Shown here piece by piece: positions 16,348 through 24,329 of a stretch of DNA of 35,424 nucleotides. The DNA lies in the NCBI GenBank assembly GCA_002427745.1, contig DIYF01000160.1, positions 1-35,424 of the forward strand, given 5' to 3'. Each line of letters starts with the position of its first letter. Positions within the stretch are counted from its first letter, which is position 1. The translations under genes were made by a program, and so were the position numbers. The stretch comes from Roseivirga sp. UBA6061 (GTDB lineage Bacteria; Bacteroidota; Bacteroidia; Cytophagales; Cyclobacteriaceae). A model generated the notes under the pieces. That model ran no database searches, had not been told where the DNA came from, and was given only the letters and a program-made list of their open reading frames with translations.

Positions 16348-19019
16348 AACATTACTTAAAAACCTTCATGATGCTATCCGCCTTTTACTTCAGACAAGTT
16401 TGGAAAGAGCTGCCCTTTATCATCATTGTCATCTGTGGCCTGGGGTTGCAACTGGCCTTTACACTCATGGCCAAAGGGGCCTATGAAGCCGATGTATATC
16501 CTGCCACCTATGAAATTCTGGGTGTTATCAGGCGGTTTCAACCAGCTCTGTTGGTGCTGGTAGTCCTTTATAGCGGTGAACTCTTCGCCCGTGAACGCAC
16601 ACTCAAAGTCAGTCCGCTTATGGAGGTCTTACCATATAAGACAGGTACCAGACTGTTCAGTCAGGTGCTCGCCATGAACGGAGTATTGGTAAGCCTGCTC
16701 CTGACCATGATCATGGTTGGTATTGCTACGCAATGGGGCTTTGGCTATCAGGACATTGATTACACCCAATACTTCTTTACCTGCTTCACAGAGTTACTGT
16801 TCAACGGGGCCTTTATGATCACCCTGGCCTTTTTCATTCATGTACTGGTCAATCATAAATTTCTGGGGCACGCGCTGGGCATTTTACTTATTATCGCTCA
16901 AAACTATCTGCCAGCCTGGGGGCTTGAGCACAAACTCTATCAATATGGAAAACAAAGCCTGGGCGCATACTCAGATCTCACCGGCTACCAAAGCAACAGC
17001 CTTCAGTCCTTTCTTTACTATACGATTTACTGGCTGGGAATGGCTCTGCTCATCGACCAGCTTAGTAAGCTTTTTGTTATCCGGGGTATTGAAACGGGCA
17101 TAAAATCACGCGTAAAACTGGCGATTACAAGATGGCGGGGTACGAGAATTATCTTCTCTATGAGTGGGTTGCTTGCCCTGATCGGAGCAGGTATCTATAT
17201 CTACCACAATACAGCAGTCATCAATGTCTTTCAGACCAGAAGAGATGTAGAGCAATCTCAGTATAAGTATGAGAAGCTGCTCAAGAAGTTCGAAAAAACG
17301 CCACAGCCGGAAATCACAGCAGTGTCCATTAAAGCTGATCTCTTTCCTGACAAAGACCGGTATAAACTCAGGGGAAAGTATGTAATGATAAACCCGGGTG
17401 CTCAACCCATTTCTGAGATCCATATTCAGGAAGATTTTGACCCTAAAGTCTCAACACAAGCACTGAGTTTCGATCAAAAATTTACCTTAAAAGAGGCTTT
17501 CCCCAGGTTCAAGTTCAGTATTTATAAGCTGGCTGCTCCTCTGCTGCCGGGTGATTCGCTGATGATGGAATTTGAGATGCGATACGGCACTGAGGGTTTC
17601 TCTCAGTCTCGCAGACAGGAGCTGGCACAAAATGCTTCCTTCTTTACACAGGCACAGCTTCCTTCCCTGGGGTATGCGGCTGATTATGAGCTGGAGGCCC
17701 TGCCAACGCGAAGACAATTCGGTTTGCCTCCCAAAGACAGGCTACCCGAAATAGAAACATCTGCCCAGTATCACCTGGGGCTGAACGCTGCCAACAATAT
17801 CAACTTTGAGGCGGTGTTGAGTACAGCAGCGGGTTATCACGCCACTACTTCAGGAGAGTTGATCAATCAATGGTCAGAAAACGGAAGAGCGCACTTTCAT
17901 TATAAATCAAAAGCCCCCATTGAAAATCAGTATGCCATCATTACCGGTAAACTGAATGAGCAGGTCCACTACCTGACTCAGGGCACAGATTCCATACAGC
18001 TCTCGCTCTTATACCACCCTGCCCATACCCATAATCTCGGGCATATCACCCGGGCCATGAACGCCTCATTCACCAATTTTCAGCACAGCTTCAGCCCTTA
18101 TCAATATGACCGCATGACTATAATGGAGGTACCCCGATTACATGACTTTGCCATGTCGGTACCCAATACTATCGCTTTTTCTGAAGCCATGGGCTTTATG
18201 ACCAAACCGGAAAGTGGTGGTCTGAATGTACCCTTTTACATTACGGCTCATGAAATTGCCCATCAATGGTGGGGCGACCAGGTAAGAGGCGCCATAGTAA
18301 AAGGAGAAGACATGATCACAGAAACCCTGGCCCAATATGGTGCGGGCATGGTAACATTGCAGGAGTTTGGAGAAGAAAGCCTGTCCCACATTCTGAAATA
18401 TGAAAGAGGCCGTTACCTCAGAGGGAGAAAAAGAGAGTCCCAGCAAGAGCAGCCACTCTACAAGGCTGAAAAGCAGGCATACATTCATTATGGCAAGGGA
18501 CTGATCAGCATGATGGCCTTGAGGCACTACATCTCAGAAGACAGCGTGAATGCCGCACTGCGCAGAGTAATTCGCGACTTTCCGGCCAGCAAGGCAATCT
18601 ATCCCAACTCTCTGGATGTCATTGCTGAGTTCAGAAAATCTACAGCCGACAGCTTGCAGTATCTGGTTACTGACCTCTTTGAGCGGATCATTTTTCTGGA
18701 AAACCGTATTCAGAATGCTGAGAGCCGGGCACTCTCAGAGGGAGGTTATGAACTGACACTCGACCTGATAACAGAGAAGTATGAAGCAGATACCAACGGA
18801 CTGTTACAACCCACCCCTATTCATGACTGGATTGAGCTGGCTGTATATGGCGCAGATGCTGAGGGTAAGGAAACAGAGCTGTACCGGCAGATGCATAAGT
18901 TTGATCAGTCTGCCAGTCATATCAGCATCAATCTGGACCAGCCGGCCGTCCGAGTACTCATCGACCCCGCTTCCATATTAATGGATCGCAATCAGGACGA
19001 CAATGAATGGCGATTTTAA
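16344..19019 (+). CDS. ABC-2 permease fused to an M1-family metallopeptidase
   Basis: 891 aa. The first 290 residues hold about seven membrane segments of ABC-2 permease type, the last near 270-285. A large extracytoplasmic part follows, with an M1 aminopeptidase-like domain: HEIAHQWW (zinc ligands His636 and His640, catalytic Glu637) and a third ligand, Glu660, in ITETLAQY. The spacing is HEXXH-x19-E, one longer than the HEXXH-x18-E of classical M1 enzymes. I recall the same spacing in other ABC-fused members of Bacteroidota. The GxMEN exopeptidase motif is replaced by MSVPNTIAFSE, so cleavage may not be amino-terminal. The fusion ties peptide cleavage to a transporter; whether it processes exported peptides or degrades imported ones is open. 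A strong terminator ends the operon. Confidence 0.9.
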   Translation: MKHYLKTFMMLSAFYFRQVWKELPFIIIVICGLGLQLAFTLMAKGAYEADVYPATYEILGVIRRFQPALLVLVVLYSGELFARERTLKVSPLMEVLPYKTGTRLFSQVLAMNGVLVSLLLTMIMVGIATQWGFGYQDIDYTQYFFTCFTELLFNGAFMITLAFFIHVLVNHKFLGHALGILLIIAQNYLPAWGLEHKLYQYGKQSLGAYSDLTGYQSNSLQSFLYYTIYWLGMALLIDQLSKLFVIRGIETGIKSRVKLAITRWRGTRIIFSMSGLLALIGAGIYIYHNTAVINVFQTRRDVEQSQYKYEKLLKKFEKTPQPEITAVSIKADLFPDKDRYKLRGKYVMINPGAQPISEIHIQEDFDPKVSTQALSFDQKFTLKEAFPRFKFSIYKLAAPLLPGDSLMMEFEMRYGTEGFSQSRRQELAQNASFFTQAQLPSLGYAADYELEALPTRRQFGLPPKDRLPEIETSAQYHLGLNAANNINFEAVLSTAAGYHATTSGELINQWSENGRAHFHYKSKAPIENQYAIITGKLNEQVHYLTQGTDSIQLSLLYHPAHTHNLGHITRAMNASFTNFQHSFSPYQYDRMTIMEVPRLHDFAMSVPNTIAFSEAMGFMTKPESGGLNVPFYITAHEIAHQWWGDQVRGAIVKGEDMITETLAQYGAGMVTLQEFGEESLSHILKYERGRYLRGRKRESQQEQPLYKAEKQAYIHYGKGLISMMALRHYISEDSVNAALRRVIRDFPASKAIYPNSLDVIAEFRKSTADSLQYLVTDLFERIIFLENRIQNAESRALSEGGYELTLDLITEKYEADTNGLLQPTPIHDWIELAVYGADAEGKETELYRQMHKFDQSASHISINLDQPAVRVLIDPASILMDRNQDDNEWRF

Positions 19020-19055
19020 GCCCCCTTGTTGAGAGACTACCACAATTAATCCAAT

Positions 19056-19091
19056 AATAGAGATTCCCAATCAAGTTGGGAATCTCTATTT
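19056..19091 (+). terminator. Terminator of the ABC-2/M1 operon
   Basis: A perfect 15-bp stem (19056-19070 with 19076-19090), 5-nt loop TCAAG, ending in TTT. It lies 37 bp after the stop of the fusion gene and before the FNR-like regulator gene. Confidence 0.85.
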
Positions 19092-19176
19092 CCCCGGGAC
19101 AGAGTTTGAAACTCCCATCTACACAGGGATAACATTCTACTGTAGCTTCTTCCTAAAAAGTCATATCATTGCTGTT

Positions 19177-19767
19177 GTGATACCCGAAGAACTGCTCGAA
19201 GCCAAAGGAGCCCGCATTATCTCATTACCCAAAGACAGCTTCCTGTTTATGGAAGGTGATCCGGCACAACATTATTATCAGATCAAAACGGGGAAGATCA
19301 AAATGGTCAACCATAATGATGATGGTAAAGAATTTGTACAAGGCTACTTTGAAGACGGGCAGAGCTTTGGTGAGCCTCCCCTGTTCAAGGCCTCACATTA
19401 CCCGGCCTCGGCCTTTGGCGTCAAGGTTACGGAACTGTATAAGCTTCCGCGAGATATGTTTCTGGACCTGCTCCGGGACAACTTCGAGGTACATCTGCAG
19501 TTCACCACCAAACTGGCTCAGCGTATGATGTACAAGGCCATGATGATGAAAGAAATCTCCAGCCACGACCCGGAACATCGCATTCTGTCTTTCATCGATT
19601 ATATCAAAAAAGAAAGCCAGTCTGAAGACAAGCCTTTTACAGTAAATCTGACCCGTCAGCAAATGGCCGATCTCCTGGGTATCAGGGTTGAAACCATCAT
19701 CCGTTCCGTAAAAAACCTGGCAGAAAAAGGCGAATTGAGCATTGTCGCCAGAAAAATCATCAGGTAA
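19177..19767 (+). CDS. Crp/Fnr-superfamily transcriptional regulator (FNR-like DNA specificity, no Fe-S cysteines)
   Basis: 196 aa. An effector-binding beta-barrel (1-115: FMEGDPAQHYYQIKTGKIKM, FEDGQSFGEPPLF), a dimerisation helix, and a C-terminal HTH (about 155-190: LTRQQMADLLGIRVETIIRSV). There is no cysteine at all, so it cannot carry the FNR iron-sulfur cluster. The cAMP phosphate-contacting Arg of CRP is replaced (YPASAF), so cAMP binding is unlikely. The recognition helix VETIIR keeps the Glu and Arg of FNR (VETISR), predicting a TGAT half-site, and such a dyad lies 7 bp past the stop. The likely role is as a NO- or redox-responsive activator of the downstream operon, in the manner of DNR/NnrR, but this is inference. 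The start is GTG 19177; no ATG fits. Confidence 0.9.
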   Translation: MIPEELLEAKGARIISLPKDSFLFMEGDPAQHYYQIKTGKIKMVNHNDDGKEFVQGYFEDGQSFGEPPLFKASHYPASAFGVKVTELYKLPRDMFLDLLRDNFEVHLQFTTKLAQRMMYKAMMMKEISSHDPEHRILSFIDYIKKESQSEDKPFTVNLTRQQMADLLGIRVETIIRSVKNLAEKGELSIVARKIIR

Positions 19768-19773
19768 TCCCCC

Positions 19774-19793
19774 TTTATGATTTCGATCATAAA
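19774..19793. promoter_or_regulatory. FNR-like operator dyad upstream of the haemoglobin operon
   Basis: TTTATGAT-N4-ATCATAAA, a perfect 8-bp inverted repeat around TTCG. The inner TGAT-N4-ATCA equals the FNR/DNR core. Its centre (19783.5) lies 42 bp before the haemoglobin ATG and about 34 bp before the middle of the -7 box. A TTCG-loop RNA hairpin acting as a weak terminator for the regulator gene is an alternative reading, though no T-run follows. Confidence 0.65.
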
Positions 19794-19813
19794 CCCGTGA
19801 AGCAGACCGGGTC

Positions 19814-19821
19814 TATGTTTG
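19814..19821 (+). promoter_or_regulatory. Perfect TAnnTTTG -7 box just before the haemoglobin start
   Basis: TATGTTTG ends only 4 bp before ATG 19826. Transcription from this box would begin at or next to the start codon and give a leaderless or nearly leaderless mRNA. There is no good -33 TTTG at the right distance; the FNR-like dyad occupies that place, as in an activator-dependent promoter. Confidence 0.6.
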
Positions 19822-19825
19822 GGGT

Positions 19826-20236
19826 ATGAAAGGGAAAGATCTGCAATCAAGAGAAGACGTAGCCTTACTGGTCAACACATTTTACGACAAGGTAAGAGCG
19901 CATAAGGCCCTGGGCCCCATCTTTAATCATGTGATACAAGACTGGGACAGTCACCTCTCCCGACTCACTGATTTCTGGGAAACCAACCTCTTCTTTGTTC
20001 GCAATTACAAAGGCAATCCCCTTCAGGTCCATGTCGATGTGGACCGGCAGTTCAATAACTCCATTCAGCAGGCTCACTTTGGCAACTGGCTGCAACTCTG
20101 GTTTGAAACACTCGATGAGCTTTTCCAGGGTCGGTATGCCGAAATCGCTAAAGCCAGAGCGCGCAGTATGGCGGCCACCATGTTTATGAAAATTTTCAAC
20201 GCAAGAGAACAACAGCCCTATGAAAACACTCACTGA
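19826..20236 (+). CDS. Group III truncated haemoglobin
   Basis: 136 aa haem protein of the 2-over-2 globin class. DVALLVNTFYDKVRAHKALGP at the start, FWETNLFF in the middle, and NPLQVH (His69, likely proximal F8 ligand) followed by HFGNWLQLW (His84) form the trHb3 pattern. Proteins of this group bind O2 and NO and are linked to nitrosative stress in Campylobacter (Ctb). No signal peptide, so cytoplasmic. It is the first gene of the operon; its 3' end overlaps the RIC gene by 17 bp. ATG 19826 is right because the family's N-terminal helix starts immediately, which makes the nearby -7 box notable. The role in NO or O2 handling is inferred from family and neighbours. Confidence 0.92.
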   Translation: MKGKDLQSREDVALLVNTFYDKVRAHKALGPIFNHVIQDWDSHLSRLTDFWETNLFFVRNYKGNPLQVHVDVDRQFNNSIQQAHFGNWLQLWFETLDELFQGRYAEIAKARARSMAATMFMKIFNAREQQPYENTH

Positions 20237-20960
20237 AAAAACAATCAATTCACTGGTAGATGAGACACCTTCGCTCATCGAGTACTTTGAAAAAAGAGGC
20301 ATTGACTACTGTTGCGGTGGCGATATCAGCCTGCAAAAGGCCATTGAACTGGGGCAATTCGACAGCTCGCTGATCTTAAAAGAAATAGAGCAGTGGATCA
20401 ACCATGCTCAAACAGCTACATCAGTTCCGTCTTCTCTTATTGATATGGAATACCTGTCCGTAAGCTCGCTGATTCAGTATATCAAAGACAAGCATCACGT
20501 TTATACCAGAGAGGCTCTGAAAAAACTGGCTGTTTTGGTGGAAAAAATCGCCATGGTGCATGGCAAAGAACACCCCGAACTGATCGAGCTGAATAAGCTC
20601 TTCAGCGGTTTTGAAGGAGAACTCTCAGCCCACCTTCAAAAAGAAGAGCTCTTTGTGTTCCCCTCATTTCTGTATATGGAAGAGCAGCTGAAAAACGAAA
20701 CTTCTTCCGGCAACCCCAAGAGAAATGTGGGTACCCTCTGGGAGCCTATCGAACAGGAGCACGTAGCAGCAGGACAAACCCTGGAACAGATCAAAAAGCT
20801 TACGAACGACTTTAGCCTGCCGGAAGATGCCTGCAGCAGTTATGCACAGACCTACCGGCTTCTGGAACAATTGACCAGAGACATTCACATACACGTGCAC
20901 CTCGAAGAGCATATTCTCATGCCCAAAGCAGAAAAGATATATCAACAACTCATACACTGA
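20220..20960 (+). CDS. ric: Di-iron iron-sulfur cluster repair protein (RIC, YtfE/ScdA family)
   Basis: 246 aa. The N-terminal ScdA/DUF542 segment contains IDYCCGGD (Cys31, Cys32). The four-helix hemerythrin-like domain supplies the di-iron ligands: KHHVYTREAL, HLQKEELFVFP, EQEHVAAG and HVHLEEHILMP. This is the standard full-length arrangement. RIC proteins repair Fe-S clusters damaged by NO or peroxide and have been reported to release or reduce NO. No signal peptide; cytoplasmic. It overlaps the haemoglobin gene by 17 bp and its stop is one base from the next ATG (TGATATG), so it lies inside a tightly coupled operon. Together with the globin it is the clearest sign that this operon answers nitrosative stress. 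Confidence 0.95.
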   Translation: MKTLTEKTINSLVDETPSLIEYFEKRGIDYCCGGDISLQKAIELGQFDSSLILKEIEQWINHAQTATSVPSSLIDMEYLSVSSLIQYIKDKHHVYTREALKKLAVLVEKIAMVHGKEHPELIELNKLFSGFEGELSAHLQKEELFVFPSFLYMEEQLKNETSSGNPKRNVGTLWEPIEQEHVAAGQTLEQIKKLTNDFSLPEDACSSYAQTYRLLEQLTRDIHIHVHLEEHILMPKAEKIYQQLIH

Positions 20961-20961
20961 T

Positions 20962-21426
20962 ATGGAAAAGCCAGCCCGTTTTCGTTTCGTCATTTCACTT
21001 CTCTGGACAGGCTTTTTATTGGCCATCAGCTTTATGGAAGCTCCCCTGAAGTTTCAGGCCGAGCTGGTGACACTCCCCATAGGACTATCCGTAGGCCGGG
21101 TAATCTTTGCCGCTCTGAATAAGGTAGAATGGGTATTGCTGGCATTAATCGTCTTATCCGAAATACTCAACCGGTTTCAGCATAGTACTCCGGGCTGGAC
21201 TGTGGTTTTACTCGCCATTCTGCTTTTTCAGTCCTTCTGGCTGCTTCCTGTACTGGACGCGAGAGCAGTTCGCATCATTGAAGGAGAACTGATCCCTCCT
21301 TCCAATACCCATTTCTACTATGTTGCTTTTGAAGTAGCCAAACTTACCGCATTGGTCCTTTACACACGCCTGGCGCTGAAAGGTTTTGCAGCAAGGCATG
21401 GTCCCCTGAAGGTTTCAACCACCTGA
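20962..21426 (+). CDS. Four-TM conserved membrane protein (possibly DUF4149-like)
   Basis: 154 aa, function unknown. Four hydrophobic segments are visible: about 8-25 (FVISLLWTGFLLAISF), 55-68 (VEWVLLALIVLSEIL), 78-98 (GWTVVLLAILLFQSFWLLPVL) and 122-140. The sequence FMEAPLKFQAELVTLPIGLSVGR with a later ALNKVEW resembles the DUF4149/TMEM205-like pattern, in which a short metal- or haem-like site has been suspected; I am not certain of that assignment. Charged residues (Glu27, Lys31, Glu57, Glu103) lie near membrane edges. It starts one base after the RIC stop and stands 46 bp before the oxidase gene, so it belongs to the NO/low-oxygen operon. It has no other clue to function. Confidence 0.8.
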   Translation: MEKPARFRFVISLLWTGFLLAISFMEAPLKFQAELVTLPIGLSVGRVIFAALNKVEWVLLALIVLSEILNRFQHSTPGWTVVLLAILLFQSFWLLPVLDARAVRIIEGELIPPSNTHFYYVAFEVAKLTALVLYTRLALKGFAARHGPLKVSTT

Positions 21427-21472
21427 CAAAACCGACAAAACAAACATTACATCAAACATCAATACCACTCAA

Positions 21473-23284
21473 ATGAGAACATTCATCAAATGCTCCCTGG
21501 CACTGCTTTGCCTGTTGGGAACGGAGTCCCTGTGGTCTCAGTCTGCTGACAGAAGCATCGCGGCCGAGCCTGGAATTACCGGGACACTCCTGCTCGGAGC
21601 CCTGGTACTGGCTGTATGCATCGTGCTGGCCATTGTAAAGATCAGCGCTGCTTTCTCCTCTATGGCCAGAAAGGAAAAAGCTGACAGCAGAAAGGAACTC
21701 AAAAGCCTTATCGAAAACCTGAATGAAGAAGAGCTTCAGGCACTGGCGGGTAAAACCGAACCGGAATTTAACCTGGAGGGTCATGAGCTGTCAGGGATAG
21801 CCGTGGCAAAAGACGAAAAGGGCCTGATTCGCCAGGTAGAAAATGAAGTACACAGTTCCCCTATGGTAAGCCGAAAAAAAGGAGCAGTGTCCAAAATGAA
21901 CCTTGACCCCGCCTTCTCAAAACTAATACTGGCCTTTATTGGCTCCGCGGCTTTCTGGCTCATTTTCGGCACACTGATAGGCCAATACCTGGGTATGAAG
22001 TTCGTGTGGCCCGAGCTGGACAGTATTGCCTGGCTCTCCTTTGGTCGTTTGCGTCCCGTACATACCAATGCCGTCTTCTGGGGCTGGTCATCCATGGCCA
22101 TGCTGGGCCTGGGACACCTGGTGGTTGCCCGCACCTGTAACACAGCCATTTACAGCCTCAAAGCGGGTTGGGCAGCCCTGATGCTGATCAACAGCTCGGT
22201 CATCATTGGCAGTCTGCTGCTCATGAATGGCGTGAATAATGGTGGCGGTGAGTACCGTGAATACATCTGGCCGGTCACTGCCCTTTTTGCTGCAGGACTC
22301 ATCATTTGCCTCTGGAATTTCTACCAGACCATTGCCCGTAGAAATACAAAGGAGATTTATGTTTCCAACTGGTACATCCTGGGTGCCTGTGCCTGGACCC
22401 TGGTACTGGTTACCATAGCCTACCTGCCCTTCTACCAAAACGGACTGGGTGAGACCATCATCCAGGGATATTATATGCATCAGGGAGTGGGCATGTGGTT
22501 TATGACCTTTACCCTCGGCCTGGTCTATTATTTCCTACCCCAATCACTTAATAAACCCATCTACTCTTACTCCCTGGGAGTATTGGCCTTCTGGACTCAG
22601 ATGCTCTTTTATACCCTCATAGGTACCCATCACTTCGTTTTCAGCCCCATACCCTGGTCTCTGCAAACAGTGGCCATTGTCTTCAGTATGGGCATGCTCA
22701 TTCCGGTGATTGCTGGTACCACCAACTTCCTGCTCACCTTCCGGGGTAGCTGGCGCAAGTTAAAAGACAGTTACGTGCTGCCCTTTCTGCTGGTAGGCAT
22801 TGTCTTCTACTTTGTAGGCTCCGGGCAGGGCACCATGCAGGCCTTCCGCTTTACTAATGTTATCTGGCATTTTACGGATTTTAATGTGGCACACTCTCAC
22901 ATGACCATGTATGGTATCATCGCTTTTTTTCTATGGGGAGGTATCTACTACCTGGTTCCCAGAATCACCGGTCAGACGCCCAAAGAACTCCTGGTAGGAG
23001 CCCACTTCTGGATGGCTTTTGTCGGGCTGATCATCTACATGTTCTCCATGATGATTGGCGGTACCCTGAAAGGTGTAAGCTGGCTCGAAGGCGAGTCGTT
23101 CATTAAATCTGTCACTTTAATGGCTCCCTACTGGCTCTGGCGGGCGATTGGCGGCACCATGATGTTCCTCTCTCACATCATCTTCGGCATCAACCTCTGG
23201 CGAATGTCACGGCTGAAATCAAAAGAGCCTGATCTGACAGACCAGCTCATTCTCAAATACGAAAAGAAAGTACTCATCTCTTAA
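21473..23284 (+). CDS. ccoN: Cbb3-type oxidase subunit I (CcoN-like) with N-terminal extension
   Basis: 603 aa haem-copper oxidase catalytic subunit, inner membrane. The core begins near residue 150 and has FGRLRPVHTNA (His197, low-spin haem ligand), YYMHQGVG (His336, CuB), GTHH (His386-387, CuB) and VAHSH (His474, His476, haem ligands). Tyr380, six residues before His386, matches the cross-linked tyrosine of cbb3 oxidases and argues for O2 reduction. Where P. stutzeri CcoN (recalled) has a Glu in FEGPMM, this protein has Gln (GQGTM). Residues 1-150 are extra: a signal-like stretch ending LWSQ, a TM at 37-58, and a charged 90-residue linker, much like the N-terminus of Bacteroidota CcoP. Usual Bacteroidota cbb3 genes encode a CcoN-CcoO fusion; here they are separate. 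Activity towards NO as well is possible. Confidence 0.87.
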   Translation: MRTFIKCSLALLCLLGTESLWSQSADRSIAAEPGITGTLLLGALVLAVCIVLAIVKISAAFSSMARKEKADSRKELKSLIENLNEEELQALAGKTEPEFNLEGHELSGIAVAKDEKGLIRQVENEVHSSPMVSRKKGAVSKMNLDPAFSKLILAFIGSAAFWLIFGTLIGQYLGMKFVWPELDSIAWLSFGRLRPVHTNAVFWGWSSMAMLGLGHLVVARTCNTAIYSLKAGWAALMLINSSVIIGSLLLMNGVNNGGGEYREYIWPVTALFAAGLIICLWNFYQTIARRNTKEIYVSNWYILGACAWTLVLVTIAYLPFYQNGLGETIIQGYYMHQGVGMWFMTFTLGLVYYFLPQSLNKPIYSYSLGVLAFWTQMLFYTLIGTHHFVFSPIPWSLQTVAIVFSMGMLIPVIAGTTNFLLTFRGSWRKLKDSYVLPFLLVGIVFYFVGSGQGTMQAFRFTNVIWHFTDFNVAHSHMTMYGIIAFFLWGGIYYLVPRITGQTPKELLVGAHFWMAFVGLIIYMFSMMIGGTLKGVSWLEGESFIKSVTLMAPYWLWRAIGGTMMFLSHIIFGINLWRMSRLKSKEPDLTDQLILKYEKKVLIS

Positions 23285-23294
23285 GAACAAGGCC

Positions 23295-24329
23295 ATGAAT
23301 TTTAACTTTCATACCAATCACAGGCTGCTGTTGATCTCCATTTTCACGGGATTCCTGACACTCAGCCTTATCATTGCGGTATTTCCGGCAAAGTTTGTTC
23401 AGGACAATAACCCGCCACTCACCAATAAAGAATTTCTGTCTCCGGAAGCCAGCCGGGGTCTTGAAATATTCGTGGCAGAGGGCTGCGTGACCTGCCATAC
23501 ACAACAGGTGAGGAATATCGCTACGGACAAGATGTGGGGAAAACGCCCTTCCATTCCGGCTGATTTCGCTGACAACAAAAGACTCGGCTTTTGGCGAAGC
23601 ACGCCTTCTCTTCTGGGTACTGAACGCACGGGTCCGGACCTGACCAATGTGGGCAATCGACAGGGGGATGTCTGGCATTACATCCATCTCTACAACCCCA
23701 GGGCAGTCGTGCCTGAATCCATCATGCCCTCCTACCCATGGCTGTTTAAGTCAAAAGCCCAGGCAGGCCCGGGAGATCAGGTGATAAACATTCCTGATGA
23801 CTTTAAGGATAACCCTGAGGACATAATTGTAGCCACACAGCGGGCTGAACACCTGGTGGCTTACCTCAACTCTTTGAAACAGGCGGAGATTCTCAAAACC
23901 AGTACACCGGAATTTATTGAGTACGACTGGATGAAGAGAGAGCCTGTCGCACAGCCCATAGCCACAACAGAAGCCTCTGAGGTTGACCAGGAAGAGATAC
24001 TTTTGGACAACCGCGGACCGAAGGACTATGAACGCCAGTGCCAGGCCTGCCATCAGGCCAATGGCGAAGGCATACCCGGGGCCTTCCCCTCGCTGAAAGG
24101 CAGCCCGATTGTATTGGATGAAAGTCCTGACCAAATGATCAATATCATTCTCAATGGGTTTGATCGCCCGAATGAGTATGGTGCCATGCCGGCCCTGGGA
24201 GTCGTTTTGAGCGATGAGCAGGTCGCAGCCATTGTCAACTTTGAGCGCAACCACTGGGGCAACAAAGCCCCCAAAACCACAGTGGCCCATGTAAAAGAGA
24301 TCCGTAACAAAACAGCAGCTAACCAATGA
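23295..24329 (+). CDS. ccoO: CcoO-type cytochrome c with a second C-terminal haem domain
   Basis: 344 aa, membrane-anchored by an N-terminal segment (about 11-31, LLLISIFTGFLTLSLIIAVF) with the rest outside the cytoplasm. The first domain is CcoO: CVTCH (Cys64, Cys67, His68), GTERTGPDLTNVG, HLYNPRAVVPESIMPSYPWL with Met144 as likely axial ligand. A linker with an acidic patch leads to a second cytochrome c domain, CQACH (249-253) and YGAMPALG (Met298). Ordinary CcoO has one haem and about 200 residues; this protein takes over part of the electron-entry role of CcoP, which is not encoded here. It begins 10 bp after ccoN and overlaps the next gene by 4 bp (ATGA). It is expected to deliver electrons to the CcoN-like subunit. 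Confidence 0.9.
   Translation: MNFNFHTNHRLLLISIFTGFLTLSLIIAVFPAKFVQDNNPPLTNKEFLSPEASRGLEIFVAEGCVTCHTQQVRNIATDKMWGKRPSIPADFADNKRLGFWRSTPSLLGTERTGPDLTNVGNRQGDVWHYIHLYNPRAVVPESIMPSYPWLFKSKAQAGPGDQVINIPDDFKDNPEDIIVATQRAEHLVAYLNSLKQAEILKTSTPEFIEYDWMKREPVAQPIATTEASEVDQEEILLDNRGPKDYERQCQACHQANGEGIPGAFPSLKGSPIVLDESPDQMINIILNGFDRPNEYGAMPALGVVLSDEQVAAIVNFERNHWGNKAPKTTVAHVKEIRNKTAANQ

Noticed and set aside
19177..19767. True FNR with an oxygen-sensing Fe-S cluster, or cAMP-binding CRP
   Set aside because: No cysteine is present and the cAMP-contacting arginine is replaced; only the DNA-reading helix is FNR-like.
21473..23284. Nitric-oxide reductase (NorB) instead of oxidase
   Set aside because: The sequence pattern follows CcoN, and the active-site tyrosine of oxidases is kept at 380. 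NO reduction as a side activity is not excluded.
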